Below are positions 26,401-34,075 of a DNA stretch of 64,000 nt, piece after piece. Location of the stretch: contig UQDR01000009.1 in NCBI GenBank assembly GCA_900539835.1, positions 1 through 64,000 of the forward strand, written 5' to 3'. Below the pieces are notes generated by a model. The model was given only the letters and a program-made list of their open reading frames with translations, made no database searches and was not told the DNA's origin. The translations under genes were made by a program, and so were the position numbers. The DNA is from an uncultured Ruminococcus sp. (GTDB lineage: Bacteria; Bacillota; Clostridia; Oscillospirales; Ruminococcaceae). The stretch's first letter is position 1, and every line of letters begins with the position of its first letter.

Positions 26401-27178
26401 TGTATTCCCAGGTACAAACTGTGAGTATGATACTGCAAGAGTTTTTGAAAAAGCAGGTGCTGAAGCAGATGTTTTCGTAATTAAAAACCTCAATGCTGCA
26501 ATGATTGAGGAATCTGTTAAGGCTATGGAAAAGAAAATCAATGACTCTCAGATCGTTATGCTCCCGGGCGGATTCAGCGGCGGCGACGAGCCGGACGGAA
26601 GCGGTAAATTTATCGTATCATTCCTCAGAAACCCTCGTCTTAGAGATGCAATTCACAACCTGCTCAAAAACCGTGACGGACTTATGCTCGGTATATGCAA
26701 CGGTTTCCAGGCACTTGTAAAACTCGGACTTGTTCCTTACGGTGAAATAGTGGATATGCGTGATGATTCACCTACTCTTACATTCAATACTATTGCAAGA
26801 CATCAGTCTAAAATGGTCAATACAAGAATTGCCTCAAATAAATCGCCATGGCTTGCTTCTTCAAATGTAGGTGACATTCACAGCATTGCCATTTCTCACG
26901 GTGAGGGCAGATTTGTGGCAACAGCTGAAGAAATTGCAAGACTTGCTGAAAACGGTCAGATCGCTACACAGTATGTTGACTTTGACGGAAATCCAACACT
27001 TGATGTTCATTGTAATCCTAATACTTCAATTGACGCTATCGAAGGTATTACTTCCCCTGACGGACGTGTCCTCGGTAAAATGGGTCACTCAGAGCGTATA
27101 GGCAATGACATTTCTAAGAATGTTCCCGGAAATAAGAATCAGCAGATCTTTGAAAACGGCGTAAAATATTTTAAGTAA
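23465..27178 (+). CDS. purL: phosphoribosylformylglycinamidine synthase, single chain
   Basis: A 1237-residue FGAM synthase in the long single-polypeptide form. An N-terminal PurS-like part is followed by two AIRS-like synthetase domains (FKNETHNHPTEIEPFGGAAT near residue 320) and, from about residue 975, a glutamine amidotransferase domain: FPGTNCEYD, LPGGFSGGDE and the nucleophile Cys in LGICNGFQ near 1077, with His and Glu in SHGEGRF. It converts FGAR, glutamine and ATP to FGAM in purine synthesis. Codons such as ctc, gac and cgt are used more than in neighbouring genes, suggesting high expression. No other pur genes are nearby. Ribosome site aaggag. Confidence 0.98.
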   Translation: MSVYRIYVEKKPEFAVEADSLISGIKSALGLENLKSLRVINRYDAEGLSVDDFNLAVPVVFSEPAVDVTYDHMPDTASDEYVFAVEYLPGQFDQRADSCAQCISLLTGGKRPTVKSARIYIAKGNLTEQELGEIKSYMINPVESREATLDTFDTLDVKYDIPTKVDSVEGFIYSTDDELKEIIDNMGLAMDFDDIKFCQAYFRDTEKRNPTITEIRMIDTYWSDHCRHTTFSTIIDNVDIEPEYIADTFADYMNTRRNLYEGRTDKPVTLMDLAVIGAKKLKKEGILKDLDESEEINACSVKIKVDVDGVDEDWLLMFKNETHNHPTEIEPFGGAATCLGGAIRDPLSGRSYVYQAMRVTGAGNPLVPVEDTITGKLPQRKIVVGAANGYSSYGNQIGLATGHVSEIYHPGYVAKRMEIGAVVGAAPASNVRRERPQPEDVVILLGGKTGRDGCGGATGSSKSHTLHSLESCGAEVQKGNAPEERKLQRLFRNPEVTSMIKRCNDFGAGGVSVAIGELTDGLVINLDAVTKKYDGLDGTELAISESQERMAVVIAKSDVEKFMEEAAKENLEATLVARVTEEPRLKMNWNGVQIVDLSREFLNSNGAEKHTDIRVDTPLIGKDDAGVDSADRWEAMISNLNVCSQKGLVERFDSTIGAGTVLMPYGGKYQNTPTQAMAAKIPVLHGETSTASIMGWGFNPYLSSQSPYHGAMSAVVESIAKVVATGGSYKHCWLTFQEYFERTQNNPVRWGKPFAALLGAYKAQLELGCGSIGGKDSMSGTFEEIDVPPTLVSFAVSTAKSDKIISQEFKKSGSNVIIIQPEYDSNNLVNFDSLKEVFEKVEKLISEGKVLSCWSVSYGGVSEAVAKMAFGNKIGFKFTAPVTAHELYRPCYGSFVIELAEGVAIEERLLGVTTEEYAITTDNYTVDLNKLQTLWENKLEPVFPAKIKEPEYTPKIYSYNVDSRVAPAIKVAKPKVLIPVFPGTNCEYDTARVFEKAGAEADVFVIKNLNAAMIEESVKAMEKKINDSQIVMLPGGFSGGDEPDGSGKFIVSFLRNPRLRDAIHNLLKNRDGLMLGICNGFQALVKLGLVPYGEIVDMRDDSPTLTFNTIARHQSKMVNTRIASNKSPWLASSNVGDIHSIAISHGEGRFVATAEEIARLAENGQIATQYVDFDGNPTLDVHCNPNTSIDAIEGITSPDGRVLGKMGHSERIGNDISKNVPGNKNQQIFENGVKYFK

Positions 27179-27230
27179 CATCTTTAATGAACAGAGCCTA
27201 AAAAAGATTAAATTAAAATCATATTAAATA

Positions 27231-27269
27231 AAAAAACTGATACCGCTGTTTAAGCGGCGTCAGTTTTTT
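27231..27269. terminator. terminator between purL and valS
   Basis: A long stem, with an internal mismatch, of AAAAAACTGA and CCGC (27231-27246) against GCGG and TCAGTTTTTT (27254-27269). A-run and T-run on both sides make it usable from both strands. A second hairpin at about 27290-27320 lies closer to the valS stop but has no T-run. Confidence 0.85.
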
Positions 27270-27326
27270 GTTTATAGTTATACACTAAGGCCTCCTATGG
27301 TTTATATCCATAAGAGGCTTCTGTAG

Positions 27327-29960
27327 TTATTTGTTTAATGCAGCAATAGACTCTTCGATCTTAGCCATTTTTTCTTGTGCTTTAGCAAGCTTAGCTTTTT
27401 CTGCTTCAATCAGTTTTTCAGGCGCTTTGGCAAGGAATCCTTGATTGTTCAGCTTTCCGTTTAAGAAATCAAGGTCTTTTTGAACAGCTTTCTTTTCTTT
27501 ATTCAATCGAGCCATTTCCTTTTCAGTGTCTATAATATCTGAAAGAGGAATGAAAATTCTTGCACAGTCCGTAACTACGGTTACTGAATCTTGAATATCC
27601 CATTTGTCTGCAATATCAACCTCTGAAGCTGAAGCAAGTCTTTCAAAGAACATTATTCCTGATTTGAAAATATCTTGTTCGGCAGTTTCAATGTAAACCT
27701 TTGCTTTTACAGACGGCGGAACATTCATGTCGTTTCTTGTGGCACGAATTCCTTTAATGGCTTCAATTATCTTTTCAAACTTAACTTCATCATCATTAAA
27801 TGACAACGCTTCATCATAAACAGGGAAGTCGTTGAGCATAATTGCAGTTCCGTCATTTACAAGAGCCTGCCATATTTCTTCTGTAATATAAGGCATGAAC
27901 GGGTGGAGAAGCTTGAGCATACCCTTCATTACCCATACAAGAACCGTCTGTGCAGTAAGTGCAGTTTCACCGCCTGCTGCAATTCTTGGTTTTGTAAGCT
28001 CAATATACCAGTCGCAGTAAATATCCCAAATAAAATCGTAAAGATTCTGTACAGCTACACCAAGCTCAAATCTTTCAAGATTATCATTTACTACCTTCGC
28101 AAGTGTATTGAATTTTGATATGATCCACTTATCTTCAATATTAAGATTGTCAGGAAGCTTATCAGCCTTGAAATCATCAGGAAGATTCATCATAATAAAT
28201 CTTGATGCGTTCCATACCTTGTTCGCAAAATTACGGCTTGCCTTAACTTTTTCCTCCATAAAACGCATATCATTTCCGGGTGCGTTTCCTGTTGCAAGCA
28301 TGAATCTTAGCGCATCTGCACCATAGTTATCAATAACCTCAAGAGGGTCGATTCCGTTGCCTAAAGATTTAGACATTTTTCTGCCTTGTGAATCCCTGAC
28401 AAGTCCATGAATAAGAACCGTATCAAAAGGCTTTTTGTTCATGTTCTCTAATCCTGCAACTATCATTCTTGAAACCCAGAATGTAATAATATCATATCCG
28501 GTTACAAGAGTGCTTGTAGGATAAAAATACTCCAGATCTTCATTTTTATCCGGCCAGCCCAAAGTTGTAAAAGGCCACAATGCTGATGAGAACCAGGTAT
28601 CCAAAGTATCAGGGTCTTGACGCATAGCCTTGCCGCACTTAGGACAATTAGCGTGATCTTCTTTAGTGACAATCATTTCGCCGCAATCATCACAATAAAA
28701 TGCAGGAATCTGATGTCCCCACCAAAGCTGACGGGAAATACACCAGTCACGAATATCGTTCATCCAGTTAAAATAGTTTTTCTCAAAACGCTTTGGAACA
28801 AACTTAATATCTCCGTCTTCAACTGCCTTAATTGCAGGCTTTGCAAGGTCAGCCATTTTTACAAACCACTGTAATGATACCCTTGGCTCAATTGTAGTAC
28901 CGCATCTGTAGCAAGTACCAACATTGTGAGTATGGTCTTCAACCTTTACAAGGAAACCGCCTTTATCTAAATCCTCAACAATTTTCTTTCTTGCTTCATA
29001 TCTGTCAAGTCCTGCATATTCAGGATAATCCTCAACGATCTTAGCGTCATCTGTCATAACGTTAATAATAGGTAAATCGTGTCTTGCTCCAACCTCAAAA
29101 TCGTTAGGGTCATGCGCAGGAGTGATCTTTACAACACCTGTACCAAATTCCATGTCAACATAGCTGTCGGCAACAACCGGAATTTCACGTCCAACCAGCG
29201 GAAGCGTAACCGTCTTTCCGATAATATTTTGATATCTCTCGTCTTTTGGATTTACCGCAACCGCAGTATCGCCCAAAAGTGTTTCAGGACGTGTGGTAGC
29301 AAGCTCAACATATCCTGAACCGTCAGTAAGAGGATATCTGAGATGCCAGAAGTGTCCTGCCTGATCCTCATATTCAACTTCAGCATTGGAAATTGATGTG
29401 CAGCAGTGAGGACACCAGTTGATGATTCTTTCACCTCTGTAAATAAGACCTTTTTCATAGTATTTTACAAATACTTCTTTTACAGCCTTTGAACAGCCCT
29501 CATCCATAGTGAAGCGTTCTCTTTCCCAGTCACAGGAAGAACCTAATTTCTTAAGCTGTTCAACAATGCGTCCACCGTATTGTCTTTTCCAATCCCAAGC
29601 ACGTTCAAGAAATTTTTCTCTTCCCAAATCGTCTTTTGTAAGACCTTCATTTCTCATGGCCTCAACAATTTTGGCTTCTGTAGCAATTGAAGCATGGTCA
29701 GTTCCCGGAATCCACAGTGTGCAGTATCCCGACATTCTCTTCCAGCGAATAAGAATATCCTGCAAAGTGTTGTCCAATGCGTGACCCATATGAAGCTGTC
29801 CCGTGATATTCGGAGGAGGAATTACAATAGTATAAGGCTCCTTTTCCGTATCACGTTCAGCATGGAAGCAGTTGTTATCAGTCCAGTATTTATAAATTTT
29901 ATCCTCAACTTCTGAGGGTTCATAAAGCTTAGAAAGCTCTTTTTTCAATTTAATCACCAT
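27327..29960 (-). CDS. valS: valine--tRNA ligase
   Basis: An 877-residue class I synthetase. HIGH-type HMGH is at residues 57-60 and KMSKS at 528-532; the CP1 editing domain includes ATTRPETLLGDTAV and the WCISRQLWWGH segment follows. The C-terminal 70 residues form the tRNA-binding coiled coil (EKEMARLNKEKKAVQKDL). It charges tRNA-Val and hydrolyses mischarged Thr. The ATG at 29960 touches the AAGGA site; a TTG at 29948, giving MKKELSKLYEP, has 12-nt spacing and could be the real start. The leader has no T-box but contains a small ORF. Confidence 0.97.
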   Translation of the reverse strand: MVIKLKKELSKLYEPSEVEDKIYKYWTDNNCFHAERDTEKEPYTIVIPPPNITGQLHMGHALDNTLQDILIRWKRMSGYCTLWIPGTDHASIATEAKIVEAMRNEGLTKDDLGREKFLERAWDWKRQYGGRIVEQLKKLGSSCDWERERFTMDEGCSKAVKEVFVKYYEKGLIYRGERIINWCPHCCTSISNAEVEYEDQAGHFWHLRYPLTDGSGYVELATTRPETLLGDTAVAVNPKDERYQNIIGKTVTLPLVGREIPVVADSYVDMEFGTGVVKITPAHDPNDFEVGARHDLPIINVMTDDAKIVEDYPEYAGLDRYEARKKIVEDLDKGGFLVKVEDHTHNVGTCYRCGTTIEPRVSLQWFVKMADLAKPAIKAVEDGDIKFVPKRFEKNYFNWMNDIRDWCISRQLWWGHQIPAFYCDDCGEMIVTKEDHANCPKCGKAMRQDPDTLDTWFSSALWPFTTLGWPDKNEDLEYFYPTSTLVTGYDIITFWVSRMIVAGLENMNKKPFDTVLIHGLVRDSQGRKMSKSLGNGIDPLEVIDNYGADALRFMLATGNAPGNDMRFMEEKVKASRNFANKVWNASRFIMMNLPDDFKADKLPDNLNIEDKWIISKFNTLAKVVNDNLERFELGVAVQNLYDFIWDIYCDWYIELTKPRIAAGGETALTAQTVLVWVMKGMLKLLHPFMPYITEEIWQALVNDGTAIMLNDFPVYDEALSFNDDEVKFEKIIEAIKGIRATRNDMNVPPSVKAKVYIETAEQDIFKSGIMFFERLASASEVDIADKWDIQDSVTVVTDCARIFIPLSDIIDTEKEMARLNKEKKAVQKDLDFLNGKLNNQGFLAKAPEKLIEAEKAKLAKAQEKMAKIEESIAALNK

Positions 29961-29997
29961 TCCTTTAAAAAATATATCCCATCAAATCTGTAAGACG

Positions 29998-30063
29998 TCA
30001 GACTCGAACTCCGGGTAATTTCTCAAAAGGAATGGCATTATGAGTGTATATTAAGTTTGTCAT
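29998..30063 (-). CDS. possible valS leader peptide (21 codons)
   Basis: A short ATG ORF in the valS leader, with AAAGGA 11 nt upstream of its start. It encodes 21 residues and ends ...KLPGVRV, placing two Val codons (GTT, GTC) just before the stop. The stop lies 38 nt from the valS start. No convincing terminator stem follows, though a six-T run precedes valS. It may be a translational attenuator, or chance. Confidence 0.35.
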   Translation of the reverse strand: MTNLIYTHNAIPFEKLPGVRV

Positions 30064-30100
30064 AGCCGTTCAGTCCTTTCGACAAATAATTTTACATTAT

Positions 30101-30129
30101 ATTATCGCATAATTCAGCGCTTTTGTCAA
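30101..30129 (-). promoter_or_regulatory. promoter of valS
   Basis: On the minus strand TTGACA (30124-30129) and GATAAT (30101-30106) with a 17-nt spacer. It gives a leader of about 135 nt containing the small ORF. Confidence 0.7.
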
Positions 30130-30176
30130 GTTTTTACCATGCTTTGCAAAAGTCCCGGCTTAAATGAAAATAGTTC

Positions 30177-30205
30177 TTGAAATTTATTATTAATTGATGT
30201 ATAAT
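30177..30205 (+). promoter_or_regulatory. promoter of the site-2 protease-scpAB run
   Basis: TTGAAA at 30177-30182 and TATAAT at 30200-30205 with a 17-nt spacer, divergent from the valS promoter. Confidence 0.65.
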
Positions 30206-30251
30206 AAAAATATTAGTATTCGGTTGTTTTGAAGATATGGAGGATTAATTA

Positions 30252-30932
30252 ATGAGTCCTGAAAAAATTTTAGAGATCGGCGTTCATTTAATCGTATTGT
30301 TTATGGTTATTCCTATACATGAATTCGCACATGCTTGGAGTGCAACTAAATTAGGAGATGATACCCCCCGTTATCAGGGAAGACTTACTCTCAACCCCCT
30401 GGCGCATATTGACCCTCTCGGAGCCATTTGTATGGTTCTTACGGGATTTGGCTGGGGTCGTCCTGTACAGGTAAATCCTTTGAGATTTAAAAAATATCGT
30501 AAAGGTATGGCTCTAACAGCAGCCGCAGGACCGATTTCTAATCTTATCGTCGGTCTTGTGGGTATGATTGCTTATAAAATTGCCAATGCAGCATATCTTT
30601 CTTCAGTATTATCTTCACAATATACACATACTGAACCATTATATTGGATTACCTTGATATTTTATTATTTTACCGCCGTAAATGTTGGCTTGGCTATGTT
30701 TAATCTTATTCCGATTCCACCTTTGGACGGATCAAAGATTCTGTCTTACTTTACAGGACCTAAAGTTGACAGATTTATCGCACAGTATCAGATGTATATT
30801 TCAATAGCGTTTATTGTGCTTGTTTTTTCACCGATTTTAAACGCTCCATTAAGCTGGCTGCAAAACATTATGATGTGGATAATGGATAAGCTGACATTTT
30901 GGGTGGATATAATTATAAAAATGATTTGGTGA
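30252..30932 (+). CDS. site-2 protease family membrane metallopeptidase
   Basis: A 226-residue M50 family protein with about five helices. The zinc motif HEFAH is at 23-27 in the first helix, LTLNPLAHIDPLG follows, and NLIPIPPLDGSK holds the second metal-ligand Asp. It lacks a PDZ domain, so it belongs to the short YwhC/group-III-like S2P type rather than RasP. Substrates are unknown. GGAGG precedes the ATG; scpA begins 7 nt after its stop. The same gene order (S2P-scpA-scpB) is common in Clostridia. Confidence 0.92.
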   Translation: MSPEKILEIGVHLIVLFMVIPIHEFAHAWSATKLGDDTPRYQGRLTLNPLAHIDPLGAICMVLTGFGWGRPVQVNPLRFKKYRKGMALTAAAGPISNLIVGLVGMIAYKIANAAYLSSVLSSQYTHTEPLYWITLIFYYFTAVNVGLAMFNLIPIPPLDGSKILSYFTGPKVDRFIAQYQMYISIAFIVLVFSPILNAPLSWLQNIMMWIMDKLTFWVDIIIKMIW

Positions 30933-30939
30933 TTTATCT

Positions 30940-32085
30940 ATGGCTGTTGAATTTAAACTTGACGCTTTTCAAGGGCCGCTTGATTTGCTTCTGCACCTTA
31001 TTTCAAAGCATAAGCTGAATATATATGATATTGAGATATCGTTGCTTTTAGAGCAGTATCTTGATTATATGAATCAGTTGGATGAGCAGGATTATGAATC
31101 TGCCGGTGAATTTCTTGAAATGGCAGCAAGGCTTATATATATTAAAACTGCATCCTTATTGCCTCAGCCCGAAGAAGCTCAGGAATTGAAAAAGGATTTA
31201 GAAGGACGTATAATTGAATATACTCTTTGCAAAAAAGCGGCGGAAATGCTTAAAAAAATATATGCAGGAGATTTAGTTTATGTGCGTGCTCCTGTCCCTG
31301 TAATTGTGGATAAAACATATACAAGAGTCCATGAGCCTCAGGATATTTATAATGCTTATATGGGCATTTCAGCAAAAAACAGAAATCGAAAGCCTTTGCG
31401 TGCTGATATGTTTTCCCCCATAGTTTCACATAAAATCGTGTCAGTTACTTCAAAAATCATCTTTGTGCTTAAAAAGCTTTATAAGCATGGAATATTTAAA
31501 ATGGACAGACTTTATGATAATGTGACTGATAAATCCGAGAAAGTCGCAACTTTCCTTGCTGTTCTTGAACTGACCAAATCGGGACGAATTTATATAAGTG
31601 ATGATAATACTGAAATTCGCTTTATTAGAAATCCGAAAAAAAACGCAGGTGAAACTGTTGAACAATCAGAAACCGAAATCGAGATTAATAACGACGCTGT
31701 CTTAGATGATAATTCAGATGATAATTTTAGTGAAGATATTAAAAATAGTGATGAAAGCAATGCTTTAAATGATAATAAGTCTAATGAAACAGAAAATAAT
31801 GATGTTATCAAATCTGAAAATAAGCATGCTACTAAATACATTCCGGAACGTGTTTGCCGTTCTTGTGTAATTTCATGTGCAAATACGGATGCTGCGGAAG
31901 AATCAATGGATTTGATTCAGCCTGAAATAAGCGATACAGCTTCGGCTGACAATATTAAAGCATGTGAGATTAATGAGAATCCCTCAACTGTATTTAAACC
32001 AAATTATTGGAATATGCGAAGATATCATTGGGGATATAGTTATGTGGGAGATGACAGCAGAAATAATTTCTGGCGTTATGGATAA
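30940..32085 (+). CDS. scpA: segregation and condensation protein A, with long C-terminal tail
   Basis: A 381-residue ScpA kleisin. The N-terminal half is typical (FQGPLDLLLHLISKHKLNIYDI, EFLEMAARLIYIKTASLLP) and the winged-helix end lies near residues 170-230. The family is usually about 240-260 residues; here about 150 more follow: an acidic Asp/Asn/Ser/Glu-rich stretch, a Cys-containing VCRSCVISC segment, and an aromatic end with Trp, Tyr and Arg. ScpA bridges the SMC heads and binds ScpB. It is followed 22 nt later by scpB. Confidence 0.93.
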   Translation: MAVEFKLDAFQGPLDLLLHLISKHKLNIYDIEISLLLEQYLDYMNQLDEQDYESAGEFLEMAARLIYIKTASLLPQPEEAQELKKDLEGRIIEYTLCKKAAEMLKKIYAGDLVYVRAPVPVIVDKTYTRVHEPQDIYNAYMGISAKNRNRKPLRADMFSPIVSHKIVSVTSKIIFVLKKLYKHGIFKMDRLYDNVTDKSEKVATFLAVLELTKSGRIYISDDNTEIRFIRNPKKNAGETVEQSETEIEINNDAVLDDNSDDNFSEDIKNSDESNALNDNKSNETENNDVIKSENKHATKYIPERVCRSCVISCANTDAAEESMDLIQPEISDTASADNIKACEINENPSTVFKPNYWNMRRYHWGYSYVGDDSRNNFWRYG

Positions 32086-32107
32086 ATAAGGAGAAAAGGA
32101 ACACTAT

Positions 32108-32668
32108 ATGAATATAATAGAAAAATTACCTGTGTTGGAAGCAATCCTTTTTGCAGGCGGTGAACCGGTAGAAATCGATAAAATTTGTCTTTCTATAGAA
32201 TCTGATAAAAAAGAGGTTTTAAAGCTTCTGGATATGCTTTCTGAAAAGTATAAAAAAGACGACAGCGGAATTGAACTTTTAAAGCTTGATTCTTCATATC
32301 AGCTTGCGGCTAAAAAAGAATATGCCCAATATATAAAAACCGCATTGGAAATTAAGAAAAATACCGTCTTATCTCCTGCGGCAATGGAGGTTCTGGCAAT
32401 AGTGGCTTATAATCAGCCCGTTACAAAAGGCTTTGTTGAGAATGTCAGAGGCGTTGATTCTTCAGGAGTAGTTAATTCATTGGTTGAAAAAAACCTTTTG
32501 GCTGAAGCAGGCAGACTTGATCTTCCCGGACGTCCTATTGCTTATAAAACTACAGATAATTTTCTTAGGAGCTTTCAGCTGACCGGACTCGGAGATCTTC
32601 CTTCCGTCCCTCAGCAGAAAGAACAGCTTACCTTTGATGAGATAGCTTCGGAAGATGACAACAATTAA
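32108..32668 (+). CDS. scpB: segregation and condensation protein B
   Basis: A 186-residue ScpB with two winged-helix domains. LEAILFAGGEPVEIDKI starts the first; LSPAAMEVLAIVAYNQPVTKGFVENVRGVDS and GLPGRPIAYKTTDNFLRSF-like motifs (DLPGRPIAY) mark the second. It dimerises and joins ScpA and SMC for chromosome condensation. Ribosome site aaggagaaaagga before the ATG. Normal length. Confidence 0.96.
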   Translation: MNIIEKLPVLEAILFAGGEPVEIDKICLSIESDKKEVLKLLDMLSEKYKKDDSGIELLKLDSSYQLAAKKEYAQYIKTALEIKKNTVLSPAAMEVLAIVAYNQPVTKGFVENVRGVDSSGVVNSLVEKNLLAEAGRLDLPGRPIAYKTTDNFLRSFQLTGLGDLPSVPQQKEQLTFDEIASEDDNN

Positions 32669-32691
32669 TAAGTAGTATTTGCTGATTGGAG

Positions 32692-33606
32692 ATGATGACA
32701 ATAATAGTATTATGGATATTGCTTTCGATAATTGCTCTTATTGTTGTTCTGCTGCATTTCTCAATATCAGCATATATCAAAGTCGATGAAGACGGTTTTG
32801 AGGTAAAGCTTAAATATTTTTTCTTTACGATTTATCCGAAAAAGCCCAAAAAACAAAAGACGAAAAAATCAAAATCAATAAAAGATAATAAGAGAAAAAA
32901 TGAAAAAGAATTTTCTGATGATCTTGATGATGAATTCAGCGACGTTTTTTTTGACGGAAGTGAAAATGACGGAAATAATATAGAAGACAGCAGTATTTCA
33001 GAGAATGTTAGTGCAGATAATACAACTTATTTGGAACAACGACCTGGTCAGTGTAATGACAATAGTTCCAAGACTGAAAAGAAAAAGCCAAGGTCTAAGG
33101 CTTTGAGAAAAGAAGCTAAAAGAACAAAACAGAAAAAGACCAGTCATAAAGAAGATAAAAAAAAGAGCAAGTCGTCATCGGTTAAAGATATATATAATAA
33201 GATAAAGCCATATTTTCCAATGGGATGGAAGTATTTCAAAAAGCTTCTTAAAACTATCAGGATAACCGATGTTAAAATCGAAGTTAATGTAGGAAGGGAA
33301 GACGCTCATGAAGCAGCAGTATATTACGGTGCGGTTCAGGGTGCATTGTTCAACACATTAGGTCATATCTGCAATATGTTCAGCGTTAAAATAAAAAAAG
33401 CAAACGTTAATTGTATTTTTATAAAAAATACAATTAATGGAACTGCTGAATGTTATATTAAGGTCAGACCAAGTGCTATGATAGCAATAGCATTTTGTGT
33501 GGGCATTAACTTCTTGTTTGTATTTTTAAAACAAAGACGGCAAAATAAAAACAAATCAGAAAATAAGATTGAAAATAATGTTGATGATTTATTGGAGGTA
33601 AAATAA
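32692..33606 (+). CDS. DUF2953 domain protein (YtfI-like)
   Basis: A protein of about 304 residues. One N-terminal transmembrane helix (about 4-24) precedes the strand-rich DYEV-type start of DUF2953, a long Lys/Asp/Ser-rich linker (about 55-165), and the conserved C-terminal block with DVKIEVNVGREDAHEAAVYYGA and a final hydrophobic segment. In Bacillus the homologue YtfI neighbours YtfJ (GerW), and the same pair occurs here 1 nt apart, linking it to sporulation or germination by context. The start is uncertain: TTG 32686, ATG 32692 and ATG 32695 are all in frame near GGAG. Confidence 0.8.
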   Translation: MMTIIVLWILLSIIALIVVLLHFSISAYIKVDEDGFEVKLKYFFFTIYPKKPKKQKTKKSKSIKDNKRKNEKEFSDDLDDEFSDVFFDGSENDGNNIEDSSISENVSADNTTYLEQRPGQCNDNSSKTEKKKPRSKALRKEAKRTKQKKTSHKEDKKKSKSSSVKDIYNKIKPYFPMGWKYFKKLLKTIRITDVKIEVNVGREDAHEAAVYYGAVQGALFNTLGHICNMFSVKIKKANVNCIFIKNTINGTAECYIKVRPSAMIAIAFCVGINFLFVFLKQRRQNKNKSENKIENNVDDLLEVK

Positions 33607-33607
33607 A

Positions 33608-33997
33608 ATGAATGAAAACGCAAAATTAGAGGGACTTGTTAAAACCGCAATGGAAAAAGTGCATGAAATGGTTGACTGTGAAACTATAGTGGGAAAACCA
33701 ATCGTTACCGCTGACGGAACAACTATTATTCCGGTTTCAAAGGTTTCTTTCGGCTTTGCAACCGGCGGCTCGGATCTTCCGACTAAATCTACTAAAGACC
33801 AGTTTGGCGGCGGTTCCGGAGCAGGTGTAACAATCAGTCCCGTTGCCTTTATTGCTATCCACAACGGTGAAACAAAGCTGCTGCAAATGACAACAAATAC
33901 ACCTTATGAAAATGCAGTTGTTAATGTTGTTCCCGATGTCGTTGACAAAATTATAGATTTTGTTGATAAAAAGACAGATAAAAAAGATAAAGAATAA
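33608..33997 (+). CDS. ytfJ: GerW family sporulation protein (YtfJ)
   Basis: A 129-residue YtfJ/GerW homologue. Conserved features are VGKPIVTADGTTIIPVSKVSFGF, a Gly-rich FGGGSGAG stretch, and ISPVAFIAI followed by VPDVVDKIIDFV. In Bacillus GerW is needed for normal spore germination; the family is also kept in some non-sporulating Clostridia. It directly follows the DUF2953 gene with a ggaggt ribosome site inside that gene's end. Confidence 0.93.
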   Translation: MNENAKLEGLVKTAMEKVHEMVDCETIVGKPIVTADGTTIIPVSKVSFGFATGGSDLPTKSTKDQFGGGSGAGVTISPVAFIAIHNGETKLLQMTTNTPYENAVVNVVPDVVDKIIDFVDKKTDKKDKE

Positions 33998-34075
33998 TTT
34001 CCTTTGAATTATTTGTATTAAATGAAAATTACGGCACATTCTAATAAAGAATTTATTTGTAAAGGTGTGTCTTAA

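Noticed and set aside
27327..30063. T-box leader expected upstream of valS
   Set aside because: The 135-nt leader has no GGTGG T-box sequence, no Stem I features and no terminator stem; it was described as a leader with a small ORF instead.
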